Origin: Micrasema longulum
Lineage: Eukaryota; Arthropoda; Insecta; Trichoptera; Brachycentridae
DNA: 64,000 nt
Assembly (NCBI GenBank): GCA_022494885.1
Contig: JAGVSM010000934.1
Location: 434,001-498,000 of the forward strand
Direction of reading: 5' to 3'
Below, one piece after another: positions 1 through 10,242 of the stretch. The notes under the pieces are model-generated. The model made no database searches. It worked only from the letters and a program-made list of their open reading frames with translations, and was not told where the DNA came from. Made by a program: the position numbers and the translations under genes. Each line of letters starts with the position of its first letter. Position 1 is the first letter of the stretch.

Positions 1-277
1 GCATGGACTGCCCTACGTAGCCACTTAAAAACTAAATTACCTCTCTTAATGTTTAAATTCAAATCGCTATTTCTCTTGTCTGCTTGCGCTTATAGAATGA
101 AATACATTCTCGTGTCGTGTTTCAATTGAACGATAAGTGACTGCCCATTATACTTCGAGTTATTGTTCATATCCGTTCACAATGTCGAGATTACTGTCCT
201 CGTGTAACGGAGGATCGTAAATTCAGTCAGTGACGACTCCTTCAACCCGACTAACGTTCGCTTTTCTTGTTCTCAGG
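1..277 (+). promoter_or_regulatory. Upstream region and 5' UTR of the secreted repeat protein
   Basis: No coding sequence is recognised here. An arthropod initiator-like TCAGTCAGT lies at about 223-231, roughly 50 bases before the ATG, without an obvious TATA box 30 bases upstream. Alternatively, the acceptor ending at 277 means that transcription starts further upstream and a 5' UTR intron is removed. The two readings cannot be separated by eye. Confidence 0.3.
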
Positions 278-1876
278 ATGAAGTTCTTGTTGGTGACCCT
301 CGCGCTCCTGGCGGCCGCGCACGCCATGCCTCTAGGTGAGGCCGAAGTTCCCGCAATTAACGATGGCTATTCGTCTGTGTCAGAGGAGAAACCCGCTGTT
401 CCCGAAGTCAAAGCGATCCCAGAAGCGCCAGCTGTAGCTGCTGCGGCTGAAGCCCCGAAGGAAAAAGTTGAGCCGGCTCCCGAAAAACCGGTGAAAAAAC
501 CAGTTGAGAAACCAGCAGAGAAACCAGTCGAGAAGCCAGTCGAGAAGCCAGTTGAGAAGTTAGCTGAAAAGCCAGCTGAAAAAGTAGCCGAAAATATTAT
601 TGAAGATAAAGCCCCTGAAAAGATCATTAAAGAACAAATTCCCGCTGTTGCAGTTGAACTAGCTCCTAAACCAGAAGACTTACCGAAAGTTGAATCTAAA
701 GAAGTTGCGAGTGAACTCCCAGCTGAAAAACCAGTCGATATAGTTCAAGCTGCTAAAGAACCCGCAGCTATTGCAGAAGAATCCGCCTTACCAGAAATTA
801 AAAGCGCAAAAGCTAGCGAAGAGGAAATCCCAAAACCAGAGAAGAAAATTGACTTGGTGGCTGAACCTGAAATAAAATCTCTTCCGGTTGTTCCGGTAGT
901 CCCAGTTCCCGCTTCAATTATCCCTCCTCAACCGCTTGCTTCTGAAGGTCCTGCAGAAGTAAAATCAGTGGAAAGTGCACCCGAGAAACGCGAGGTTGCG
1001 GCAAAAGAGGAGCAGCACATTGAGAAGGTCGATACTATTGCAAAACCAGCCGAAGTAAAACCAGAAGTCCTCGCCGTTAAGCCAGAGGAGCCACATAAGG
1101 TTGCTGATAAAGTTGAAAAAGTAAAGCCAGAAAGTGTTGAGCCGGCCAAAATTGAAAAAGTTGAGTCAGCCAAGCCAGAAGTCGTTGATCCTGTCAAAGA
1201 GAAGGCAATACCCGAGAAAGTAGAGCCCGCAAAAGAAGAAAAAGTACCCGAAAGCGTTCAGCCGAAAGCCGTTATTGCTGGAGCTGCAGCGGAAGAAGCA
1301 GTTAGAGTAGTGAGAGATACTGTTGAAGAAAAGAAACCCGAAATAGTAAAAGAAGAACCCAAAGCGGAAAGCCCGAAGAAAGAAGAAGCTAAACCTGATA
1401 TCCAAAAACCAGAAGAAGTAAAACCCGCCAGCCCTAAAGCCGAAGAAACTAAACCAGCGAGTCCTAAAGTAGAAGAACCGAAACCAGTCGACGCAAAACC
1501 CGAAGTACTAAAGCCTGAAGTACCAATAGTCTTAGAATCCAAACCAGAAAGCCCTAAAGTAGAAGCAAAGGCCGAAAGTCCAAAGCCCGCCGAGCCCGCG
1601 AAACCAGTAGACGCTGTGAAACCCGAAAAGGTTCAAGAGTCCGCCAAGCCAGTTGAGGCCGAAAAACCTAAAGAAATCAGTAAAGAATCTAGCAATGAGT
1701 CAGTCGAGGTTTCAGAAGAAAAGAAAGAATCAGTCAAAAGTGTACCTCTTCCAGAAGCGCAAAAAGCTCCCAAGGAAGCCAATTCTTCAGAAAGCTCAGA
1801 GGAGAAGTCAGCGAGTTCAGAAGAATCCAAAGAAGTTAAATCACAGGAAGTAGCATCAGGCGAACAGAGCTCTTAA
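278..1876 (+). CDS. Secreted Pro/Glu/Val/Lys-rich low-complexity protein (532 aa), function unknown
   Basis: Starting at the ATG at 278 the protein opens with a typical signal peptide (MKFLLVTLALLAAAHA, likely cut after residue 16). The longer in-frame start at 230 would bury this peptide and is rejected. A good acceptor (polypyrimidine then CAG) ends at 276-277, so the ATG may be at the front of exon 2. The mature protein is almost wholly low-complexity: runs of KPVEKP/KPAEKP near residues 85-115, then SPKVEE, KPASPK and KPEV units in the C-terminal half, and a Ser/Glu-rich tail with SSESSEE and SASSEES. I see no Cys and no Trp. The S-x-E triplets would suit secretory-pathway (Fam20C-type) kinases. 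It resembles PEVK-like disordered proteins in composition, but composition does not establish homology. It could be a silk, cuticle, eggshell or haemolymph component. The gene is real by its signal peptide, long open frame and GC-richer codon use; its role is unknown. Confidence 0.85.
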   Translation: MKFLLVTLALLAAAHAMPLGEAEVPAINDGYSSVSEEKPAVPEVKAIPEAPAVAAAAEAPKEKVEPAPEKPVKKPVEKPAEKPVEKPVEKPVEKLAEKPAEKVAENIIEDKAPEKIIKEQIPAVAVELAPKPEDLPKVESKEVASELPAEKPVDIVQAAKEPAAIAEESALPEIKSAKASEEEIPKPEKKIDLVAEPEIKSLPVVPVVPVPASIIPPQPLASEGPAEVKSVESAPEKREVAAKEEQHIEKVDTIAKPAEVKPEVLAVKPEEPHKVADKVEKVKPESVEPAKIEKVESAKPEVVDPVKEKAIPEKVEPAKEEKVPESVQPKAVIAGAAAEEAVRVVRDTVEEKKPEIVKEEPKAESPKKEEAKPDIQKPEEVKPASPKAEETKPASPKVEEPKPVDAKPEVLKPEVPIVLESKPESPKVEAKAESPKPAEPAKPVDAVKPEKVQESAKPVEAEKPKEISKESSNESVEVSEEKKESVKSVPLPEAQKAPKEANSSESSEEKSASSEESKEVKSQEVASGEQSS

Positions 1877-2370
1877 GAGAAGATAGCCACCGGGTGCTGG
1901 CGAGCAGGACGCGGCTACCAGGAAGCCAACACAGCCCACCTACTTAACCTCGCAGGTCGCCTCCGCTTCCTGGCGGCCGCCTCGCAGCTCAGCACCTTAC
2001 CTCTATTCCATGGTTCCGAGTCATATAGTAAGACACGTCATACAAAGATCACCTGCACAATTATACATTCGAAGGTATACCCAGAACGCGGTTGCCGGAA
2101 CTGAGTCACAAAGCATGATCGAGTAAATCTATGTAACATCGGTTTAGTTACACGTGTGTTTGCCAAAATGAGTGAGAGAAAGAATTAGTGATATCCCATA
2201 CACAGTGGAACGTCCTTTATTTATCACAATTTCCCCTCTTCACATTCCATTTTAATTCTCATTTTCATTTCAAATTAAATTAATTAGAAGATGAAAAGTT
2301 ATATATATGTAACATTCCAGTGTAAGTTATGTTAAGTGAAGCTTACAATAAAATAAGTTTTATAAAATTT
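1877..2370 (+). other. 3' UTR of the secreted repeat protein, with poly(A) signal
   Basis: The first 230 bases after the stop are unusually GC-rich for this window and then pass into AT-rich sequence. AATAAA occurs at 2347-2352, followed by T-rich sequence, giving a plausible 3' end near 2370. Confidence 0.55.
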
Positions 2371-2710
2371 TATTTGTTGGTTTAATTTACGATGTTGGTG
2401 GTGTCTCCGTAGAGGTAAAACAAGGTTTTAGCAAACGCTCATCAAAACTTCTTAAAGTAAAAATTATTTTCATTTCTTAATACATTATGTTTTATGTTAC
2501 GAAAAAAAAATGCCAAAATAATTATGATGATTTTCGCAAATTTAAAAAACTTGAAACACATAACGATTTATTGACTTACTAGGTATAAAGCTTAATTAAA
2601 TTTTTACTAATTTTCCAAGTATGTTTACAAACAAAAGCCTAACAAACAAATTAGTTAACCGAATAGGTGAGTAGATTTTCACAGTCACTGTTATCAATAA
2701 GTATATTTTT

Positions 2711-2858
2711 TAGTGATCCCGTGTATGTTGGATTCGTTCCGACGTTTCGGCTACCGTTGCGAGAGCCATCTTTTGCCATCGATTACACTGACGATGGCTC
2801 TCCGGGAATGGAAGACGAAACGTAGGAACGAATCTTACTTACACGGGTTCACCCAAAA
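2711..2858. repeat. Fold-back repeat with inverted arms
   Basis: The arm around 2711-2755 (GTGATCCCGTG then GGATTCGTTCCGACG) is matched in inverse by the arm around 2813-2858 (CGTAGGAACGAATC then CACGGGTTCAC). An inner inverted pair is GAGAGCCATC / GATGGCTCTC. A one-armed relative lies near 25295-25400 and another near 39304-39475, all sharing a lead-in like TTTTCACAGTCACTGTTATC. This is a non-autonomous dispersed element; the open frame seen through it is not a gene. Confidence 0.6.
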
Positions 2859-3277
2859 AAGATGCATGTCAGTAAACGAAGTATGCCAACAATGGGTATA
2901 AATATTTATATAAAAAATTAGACTCTTAGAAAATATTATGAAAATTATGTAGGAATTCACTTGAAACAACTCGTGAAATGGGTAAAGTTTGTGGATTCCT
3001 AAAACTATCGCATAAATTCATTTACATATAATATATTTTAAATACTTTGATTAGCAAATTGTGAAAATTAAATTTATATGAAGAGTAAAATGTTCTTGTG
3101 GAAAATTGAGTTGACATTGCTGACTTGAGCAAAATTAAGAAATGTTAAGTTAGAAAATTGGCAAGCTAAAACGAACATTTCCAGACGATAATGGACCAAA
3201 TCCAATTAGAATCAATTTAATAATGAATGGCGAACGGATAATAGAAATTATGCATGAAGTCATTTATGCTTGATACA

Positions 3278-3492
3278 AGATTTACGAAGGGAATATGGAA
3301 GTCAAGACAGATACAGGGCTTATGGCCGGTCATTGGCTGGTTTAAGTGGGTAATTAACACACTGTGTAACATTCACATTTCCTCAACTCTTCCATCTGTT
3401 GACTTTTGTGAAGTAAAAAAGAAAAAAACCTTTATCGATGTGGGTGAGATTCATCTGACTGAATTATTTCACCTACTAGGCAACGCCTGAAA
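3278..3492 (+). repeat. Dispersed repeat (GGGAATATGGAAGTC family)
   Basis: This segment realigns with 58020-58300: both contain GGGAATATGGAAGTC, GTCATTGGCTGGTTT, CCTCAACTCTTCCATCTGTT, and end with GGTGAGATTCA then TTTCACCTACT and GGCAACGCCTGA. Shorter relatives occur near 12600-12700, 28475-28610 and 46375-46470 (inverted). It encodes nothing recognised. Confidence 0.6.
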
Positions 3493-4087
3493 ATGCTTTT
3501 CAATGTTTATATTTCTTTTCGTACCAGTTATCAGCTCATGATAGGTCATAAGTCCTGTAAATGCCCTGACTTCCATATTCTCTTCTCAAAAATGATTTCC
3601 CCTACTGTTACCATTTTTTTAAATATCAATAGCTCCCAAGGGAGAGAAATACAACTATGCCTACAAACGTTTTGACATACTCAAAATATTGTTGTTAAAA
3701 AATATGTATGTATTTTTTTACAATAGCGCTAAAATCATGATACCTAGCCGGAAATATAAGTCTCAGCAACACTAACATAACAAAACCTGAAGGTACAAAT
3801 ATAATGTTTAACCATTGAAGAGATTATTGGTACGATATTTTTGCTTTCCAATATTCATTCGAATTTATTTAAGTATATTACTGTAACTATAGAAAGTTTG
3901 CAAAAATACCGAATGAATTAATGACAGAAGATATCCGGATGTGCAGAAATCCGGATAGTTGGATTAAGCATTTAGTTAAGGCAATGTTTTGAAAGAAAAC
4001 ACAAAACTTATTATAATATCACTTTTGTAATAGTATATTGCTTTTGAAATAATTCAGCGAATTGGAATCACACTAAAAACTTACTTA

Positions 4088-4400
4088 AAATATCCAGCAA
4101 AGTTAATTGCTTTGACAAAGAAACTAGCTCCAATAACCTGCTGATGATGAGGCGTGACGTGTGCTGGAACCTAACTGGTGAAGCTGGCGGTTGTGAGACG
4201 CTGGCACAGCTGGCATAGAGTTGGCGGTCAAATCGGACGCTGGCATAGCTCGCTTGATGAATTATTTTTTAAGCACTTCACTTGGTTGATGTTCGATTAG
4301 TACTGCAATTTTAATGTTGTTTCCGGCACTCACTCGTAGAATTATCGTTGCGTGGAGTGCGCAAGGAAATGGGAATGACAGGTAGGTTTATATAGATTTA
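4088..4400 (-). promoter_or_regulatory. Candidate minus-strand promoter and first exon
   Basis: Read on the minus strand, a TATA box (CTATATAAA, 4395-4387) is followed by about 290 bases that are GC- and CpG-richer than the surroundings, and then by a strong donor (GTAAGTTTTT) near 4090. One frame from an ATG near 4246 is open for about 40 residues; another frame is open across the last 85 bases up to the donor. No downstream exon could be matched between here and the gene ending at 2370, so this may be a non-coding transcript, a gene whose other exons I missed, or chance. Confidence 0.3.
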
Positions 4401-4979
4401 GTTGAGAGTTGATCAGAACATGCCGCCCACCAAGTTAATCAATTTTTATGTTGATTTTACTTGGTATATTATTGTAAAGAGTCCGAAGTTCTACTAACCG
4501 GTAAGTGATTTTGGTTGATTGAGAAGAGTTGAATGTTTGAGTCGTTTGAATTTAAATGTTTTGTTAAATATGTTGTTTTCTTCATAGTTGTAGACGTGTG
4601 TAGATGATTTGGTAATTTCAGAAATGTAAATTTTATTTTGTATATGTAATAATATGGCATTCTTTTTGCAAACGTCAAACTCCGGTCGTCCCACCAACAC
4701 AGTGGTGTACTTATGTAGGAATACGATTTTTTAAAATATATTGAATTTAATATTATTTTAGAGTTACCAAAAATGTAATAAAAAGAAATAAATGGGTAGA
4801 AATTATAATGAATTTTTAAGGAAAGAATCTGAATTAGATCCACAAAAAACAAATGCTGTTTGTAAACATTCAAAAACCACCTTTTTTTATACACAAAAAA
4901 AAACATCTTTCCATTTTTTTGCAAATGCATTCTCCGATCGGTCGATGAAGAAAACATTTATGCTAACTTTTTTTTTACA

Positions 4980-5125
4980 TATTCGATTGAAGATTTTAAT
5001 ATCTACGAACACGCACAGCGCAAAGATCTATATATCACTTAAAACCGCACGTAAATCGGTTAAGCCGTTTAGGAGGAGTACGGTGACATCACACGTACAG
5101 AGGAATTATATATATATATAAAGAT
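4980..5125 (+). mobile_element. Probable LINE 3' end remnant
   Basis: The sequence AAAACCGCACGTAAATCGGTT followed by a short unique segment and a (TA)n tail resembles the 3' terminus common to RTE-like LINEs of insects. This is recalled similarity only; no coding part is attached. The AT-rich open frames overlapping 4469-5121 on both strands are not supported as genes. Confidence 0.35.
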
Positions 5126-5129
5126 GATC

Positions 5130-5540
5130 CTCCTGAAGTCACTTGATTGTTCTCCAATCAGAACAAAGAAACTTCGATCATTTAGGTAAGTCTGAAACAG
5201 CTCAAGATAAGTCCCAACGATGCCTAAATGTTCGAATTTTTCTAAAAGTATGTTACGGTTGACCGCATCGAATGCTTTTTTGAGATCTATAAATACACCA
5301 GCAGTATATTCACTCTGGTCTATGTTTGAAGTGTTGCAATATAATCAAAAACTGCACATTTCGTGTTAGATTATTTTCGGAATCCGTTGTGCGATGAGAG
5401 AAGATTATTAGATGAAAGATGTTTCACGAGTCGGCCTTTAATGACTTGTTCAAAAATCTGAAGAAAATACAGAAAGGACCGAGATCGGTCGATAATTAGA
5501 TACGTTTTTACGGCAGTCACTTTTATATACCTCGCCTCGC
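5130..5540 (-). mobile_element. Reverse-transcriptase fragment of a non-LTR retrotransposon
   Basis: Minus-strand frames contain the RT motifs VSNYRPISVLSVF, then IFEQVIKGRLVKHL with NNLLSSHNGFRK, and after a frame change FIDLKKAFDAVN. Their order is that of the finger and early palm region of LINE RT. Frameshifts and stops make it a dead fragment. Its minus-strand 5' edge abuts the mariner element. Confidence 0.75.
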
Positions 5541-6525
5541 CGAGTTGGTTTCTGTTTTTGGCAATGAAGCACCACATCAATCGAAATTTCTCGTTGGTAT
5601 GACGAATTCAACCGTGGACGGGGACGTGGACTAAGGCTTGGCGAAGATAAAGGGCAAGTATACCAAAAACCACAGTGACCCAGGAAAACGTCGATGCTGT
5701 GCGCAAGCTCATCGAGGAAGATCGACATGTGGCATACCGCGATATTGAGGCATCATTGGGGAATTCAAAGACCTCATTTTTTTTTTAATCATGAAGAATT
5801 GTGTCTAAAAAATAGTTTCCCGTTGAAAACCGCATCTGTGAACCGAAGAACAGAAAGAAGCTAGGGTCAATTGGTGTAAAAAAAGTCTAGACCGCTTTAA
5901 CGCAGGAAACTCTAAAAATGTGTACAGCAACGTCAGTGGTGATGAATCGCAAATGTATTCATATGAACCCGAAAATGAACGCCAATCGTCTGTTTGAGTG
6001 TTCCAAGGTGAAGAAAACCCGACATCATCCGTTCTCGAAGTGTGTCCAAAAAGATGGTCGCGACATTTGTCTCATAACTAGACCATGTAACAACAACTCC
6101 TCTGCAAGATCAAAGAACTGTTACTGCCGATTGGTGTACAACCATTTATTTGCCGGAAGTCATCGCTGAGCTTAGAAAAACCAACCCCGAACGACAAATC
6201 TTCCTCCACCAAGATAATGAAAGTCCGCATATAACTCGGAAGACAGTTTAATTTTTAGAACAAAACGTCGGATTGCCAGACTATCCTCCGTACAGTCCCG
6301 ACGTAAGTCCCAACGATTTTTTACCTTCTCGAAAATCAAGAACAAACTGCGTGGTCAAAGGTTCTAGTCGCCAGAAGAAGCAGTTGACGCCTTCAAAAAT
6401 GCAATTTTGACTGTACCAACAAACGAGTGGCATAGCTGCTTCCAAAGTTGGTTCGAGCGCATGCCAAAATGTATTAAATCTTGGTGGAGAACACTTCGAA
6501 AAACAATGAAGTGAATATATGAAGA
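5541..6525 (+). mobile_element. Degenerate mariner-family transposase
   Basis: Joining the three plus-strand frames by eye recovers the mariner transposase order: WYDEFNRGR, a helix-turn-helix part with TQENVDAV-like and EASLG segments, GDES, YEPEN, ADWYTTIYLPEVIAELRK-like, PPYSPD then SPNDF, LRGQR with SPEEAVDAFKNA, and an ending WFERMPKC. Several frameshifts and stops (for example inside SSV*VFQG) show that no functional protein is made. The 5918-6169 open frame is the wrong frame through this pseudogene. Confidence 0.8.
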
Positions 6526-7069
6526 AATCAGCTGCGGTAATCGGCTGGGCGCTGGGTGCGCTTATAGATGTTTTTACTTATTTTTTGAGGAATATTTTGA
6601 GGTGACGTTACTTTATAATAAATATAAATTATTTTATTTATTTTCCCACAGTTGAAACTACTATAAAACATTATTATTGATAGTCAAATATAATGGTAAG
6701 CTGCGCATAATCGATTGTATGGACGATTCGCCCCTGTATTAAACTCATGTGTGGCGTAGAAATACAATGTGTTTTATTTATTTTATTGGTAAAAAGTATT
6801 TTGTAACCTCGACATTGCATTATTCATAAAACAAAAATTTTTTGGAAGGACGGTTTTTTGGAAAACATTGAGTTTTCATATGTTCGCTTAGGTTTATTTT
6901 TTGTTTCTTATATTAAAATATTTATACTGTTTATTTATAAGTGTGTACATGCTGTAACGTGAAACTGATTAAATCATGTATACCCACCCTACGTGGGATT
7001 ATTTTTACTATTATTTTACTGTTTTATGTTATGTTTGCATGCTATGTAATGTAAGAATTAGTTATATTG
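6526..7069. other. AT-rich intergenic DNA
   Basis: Nothing coding or structured was recognised. Confidence 0.4.
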
Positions 7070-7145
7070 TTATAGTGGGATTCGAACGTCGGACCTCTGA
7101 TCCGTTGATACGCAACACTAGCTACGGGACCACAACCCGATAATG
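7070..7145 (-). repeat. tRNA-like head of SINE family B
   Basis: On the minus strand the segment reads like a decayed tRNA with a box-B-like CGTTCGAATCC and a preceding box-A-like half. Related copies are at 22390-22570 (-), 31175-31310 (-), 47030-47190 (+) and 54655-54810 (+). It cannot fold into a complete tRNA by eye and is called SINE-derived. Confidence 0.5.
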
Positions 7146-7405
7146 TCTTAAATAAGATTAAGGCAGGTGTACTGGGCGATTAGTCGCTGTATTAAATATC
7201 AGGTAAAATAATAATGAATCTTTATTAACCATAATATACAATGTCATACATACCAAAACAAATTATAACAGGTAACATGTCGTTAAGCATGACAGCATGA
7301 CAGCATGAGACACGACACAGGCATAGGGTCTCGAGTAAGTTGATATTTTAATATCTCCATTAACATCATCAAAATGGCACACAACTAACATAATGCTTTT
7401 GTCTC

Positions 7406-7963
7406 ATTTTACGTAGAAATAAAGGAAAATGTCACAAAAATGTATGTGATTAAAAACCTTTTAAACATGCGGAGACATATGAAAAACTCTACAAAACATT
7501 TGTTCGTCCCCAGGTAGAATACTGTACTCCTATTTGGTCACCTTACTATAATGTAAGTATTAATAGACTAGAAAGGGTCCAACAAAATTTTTTTAAGCAG
7601 GTCGACTACCGGTTAAACATTAACCTTTCTAATCTTGCTGAAAGTATGCAGTACCATGGAATAAACTCTCTTAAAAATCGAAGAATAATGTTGGACCAGT
7701 TATTTTATTCAAATTAATTAATAACAAAATTGATTCTCCTAACCTACTAGAAAGACTTCCATTCCGTGTGCCATCTAGACCGACAAGACAAAATCTTTTG
7801 TTTTACACTGAAAACGCGTCAACAAACTATTTTAAACAATCTACAATACCTAGAATATGCGACCAATATAACAATATATTTACCGAAGCTGATATTTTTT
7901 GTGACAATGTATGTAAATTTAGGTCAAAAATTATTGAAATTTTGAGAGAAGCAGACATTTAAC
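7406..7963 (+). mobile_element. 3' coding end of a jockey-like LINE
   Basis: After a 40-base segment that recurs at 63951-63991, plus-strand frames read FVRPQVEYCTPIWSPYY, followed by the C-terminal domain down to FRSKIIEILREADI and a stop at 7961. The pattern VRP..EY...IWSP is the thumb region of jockey/CR1-type RT. At least one frameshift separates the two halves. The open frame at 7768-7962 is the last part of this dead ORF2. Confidence 0.75.
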
Positions 7964-8560
7964 ATTATTATTATATAAATATTTTTTCATTTCGTCTCTT
8001 TTACATTTATTATATTGAACTTAATTTAAATTATTGTATTAAGTGTAAACAATTTTTTTGGTGTGTGCATGAGTTTCTTACTCTAATATACAAAGAAATT
8101 GGCAATATATGTGTACATACTGTTTGTTTACCTAATAAAATAAATAAAATGCTTGTATTTCTTTTCAAAAACAAAAAATCTAAATTCTGCTTCGGCCACT
8201 TTCATGTTCAATTTACCATCTTCAAATTATATCAACAAATTTCAGTTAGTTTTTTTGAGATCCCAAATACCTAAGTTAAGTCTAAATTTGAAATGGCGTA
8301 ATCTGCCGGTCTAAAATTAATTATAATTTAGTTACCTAAAACTTTCAGGTATATTTTTTAACAGAAATACCTTTAAAAATTATTGTTTTTATCTAGTTTG
8401 TTTTTTTTATTTTTTATTATTGCGCGATTAAAAAAACATTAATTTTAAAATGGCCAAATCGTATGATTTCCTCATGTTGCGTTCGTTTTACCAGACTACA
8501 GCCTTAAAAGAAATATGGGAAAAACTAGGGATGAGAGATTATCCGCCAGTATATTTACTG
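7964..8560. other. AT-rich DNA, possibly the 3' flank of the S6KL-type kinase gene
   Basis: On the minus strand, AATAAA occurs at 8418-8413 and 8411-8406, about 145-155 bases beyond the stop of the candidate terminal exon at 8561-8722. A 38-codon plus-strand frame at 8451 has no support. Confidence 0.4.
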
Positions 8561-8722
8561 TTATAAAACAATAATTAATGCCGGCTGATTGTTATTTGAA
8601 AAAACAATATTCCGCCATGTCTGCTCACTTTCCGGCGGCTGAAGAAAGGCGGAGTTGGAGGCAAAAGTTGGAGGCCAAGGCTCGATTTGGTCTGCAGCTA
8701 AATCAATGGAGAAGAAAATGTC
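8561..8722 (-). CDS. Candidate terminal exon of the S6KL-type kinase gene
   Basis: The minus strand shows an acceptor (TTATTTCTCAG) followed by 53 open codons and TAA, in a GC-richer patch. It starts in phase 0, as needed after exon 7, which ends in phase 0. The peptide begins DIFFSIDLAADQIEPW, as might follow a kinase C-lobe, and ends NNNQPALIIVL. An AATAAA lies about 145 bases beyond. Between exon 7 and this one about 40-50 C-lobe residues are missing, and I could not find them in 8723-11773. A plus-strand frame of 51 codons overlaps it antisense. The link to S6KL is inferred from strand, phase and position only. Confidence 0.4.
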   Translation of the reverse strand, partial: DIFFSIDLAADQIEPWPPTFASNSAFLQPPESEQTWRNIVFSNNNQPALIIVL

Positions 8723-9959
8723 CTGAGAAATAACCGTTGAAATCGATTCACAGCAAAGCTATTTGTAATATATTATTATAGTTATACAAAATCAGTGACA
8801 ACGACGTATTTCTTTAATGGATTGTACGCGTTAAGTCTTATCGCGAGTCCTGAACAATACGTGCAGGTTTTCAATGGCTAGCCACACAACCTATTCCCAG
8901 AACAGTTCTAGGATCGTGAGTACAGTAGTCATTTACGTATATCTCTGAATAATGATGGGCAAAATGCGACACGCGCAGAATTACTTACTGAGGAAATATA
9001 CATTATAAAATAATTATTAATACACCAGACGTAAGACAACTGTACATTTTTACATAATTTTCACGAGAAACCTGATTGACATACAGACGGACAATAAATA
9101 GACGAGAGCACGACAGATTAATATTACTGAAAAAGAATTACGAACAGAAATTAAAAAATATATTTGTATGAGTGTATTTTAAATCCATGAGACCACTGGC
9201 ATTTTCACGGATTATGAAAATAGAGAGAGATTGACAGAGACAACTATTGCTTTGTTTGTTGCTAATGATATGGTAATAAAATATACACAGGATGCTCCTG
9301 CGTTCGTCTGAATTTCGCTGCTGTTCCTAATAAAAAATATAATAATAAATATTCAATACATGGGTATTAAGCTATGGATTAAAAACACTGGTTTATAAAA
9401 ATACTTTTTCATTTAATCTAGTCACGTATGCAAAGGTCGATTATTTAGTGCTGGCGCGTTCGCAAAACTTACACAAATGCTTTTTTAATGTACAGAATGT
9501 TGATTAAAAAAACCTTAATATTAAATTTAAGACAATCATGATGTCTTTAAAAAATCTCTTTTAGAAAAATGTCGAAAGCATGTCACATTACATCATATTT
9601 TTATTTTTTAGTATGTCAATGATATATTACTACAGTTTGGGTTTTTTTTCAGGTACAAACCAAAACAAATGCCAAAATGATGCACGTGTGGACATAAACG
9701 AATGCATTTAAATGTTTTACTAGTTCTTCATGTTGAAAATAAAAAATTGATATTCGACAATATGGAAATTTAAGAAATTAAAAAAACGATCTATAAAACG
9801 AAAAGAAAATAAACAATATTTCCTTTAGTCCACCCCTTTCTAGTTTTAAATATCGTATCCATCTCACTTCACACCTCCTATATTTACAAGAACAACATAA
9901 AAAAGGATTTGACTGATTAGTTCTATATGTTACGATTTAATATTTAATAAACACTGTTA

Positions 9960-10082
9960 ACATTCTAATAAGATTGATTAGTTAATTATACCTTTACAAA
10001 GAAGCTTGTATAGCTTTAAACCGGTCGATAGAAAAATATAAAAAAAGTGGTTAATTCAAAGTTGTTTCATATTTATTTTATT
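9960..10082. repeat. Single-arm copy of the AAACCGGTCG fold-back family
   Basis: The segment carries AAGAAGCTTGTATAGCTTTAAACCGGTCGATAG, broken here as AAGAAGCTTGTATAGC plus TTTAAACCGGTCG, and then AAGTTGTTTCATATTTATTTTATT in parts. It matches the right arm of the large fold-back at 10243-10682 with many substitutions. Confidence 0.5.
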
Positions 10083-10242
10083 AATTTAACTTAGTTAAGG
10101 GTGTAATGTTTTATTGTTTGTTTTACTTAGCACAGTCCACTAGTTTCGTATAGGTATATGTTTTTTTTTTATATTCTACTCTGAACTTTTAAAAAAATAC
10201 CTTTTTGATGTTTTATAAATTCGATATTGTATTTTTAAAAAT

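Larger units (their letters stand above)
2371..4080. other. AT-rich intergenic DNA
   Basis: Apart from the two repeats at 2711-2858 and 3278-3492, this stretch contains only short AT-rich open frames without domain signals. No RNA gene was recognised. Confidence 0.5.

Noticed and set aside
367..1830. Several open frames antisense to or out of frame with the secreted repeat protein (367-627, 928-1197, 1166-1405, 1258-1542, 1633-1830 minus; 1653-1853 plus)
   Set aside because: They arise from the low codon diversity of the repeat gene; their peptides are Ser/Phe/Gly-rich shadows without start context or signal.
4469..5121. Long AT-rich frames on both strands (up to 162 codons)
   Set aside because: Composition is Lys/Asn/Phe/Tyr/Ile as expected from AT-rich DNA, no domain is visible, and the two strands compete for the same bases next to a LINE tail.
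8578..8733. 51-codon plus-strand frame (MPADCYLKKQYSAMSAHFPA...)
   Set aside because: It is antisense to the candidate kinase exon, which has an acceptor, correct phase and a poly(A) signal; the plus frame lacks splice signals and recognisable domains.
8815..8935. Minus-strand GC-richer patch considered as the missing kinase C-lobe exon
   Set aside because: The only open frame (with RLNAYNPLKKY) contains stops upstream, has no good acceptor or donor, and only faintly resembles subdomain XI.
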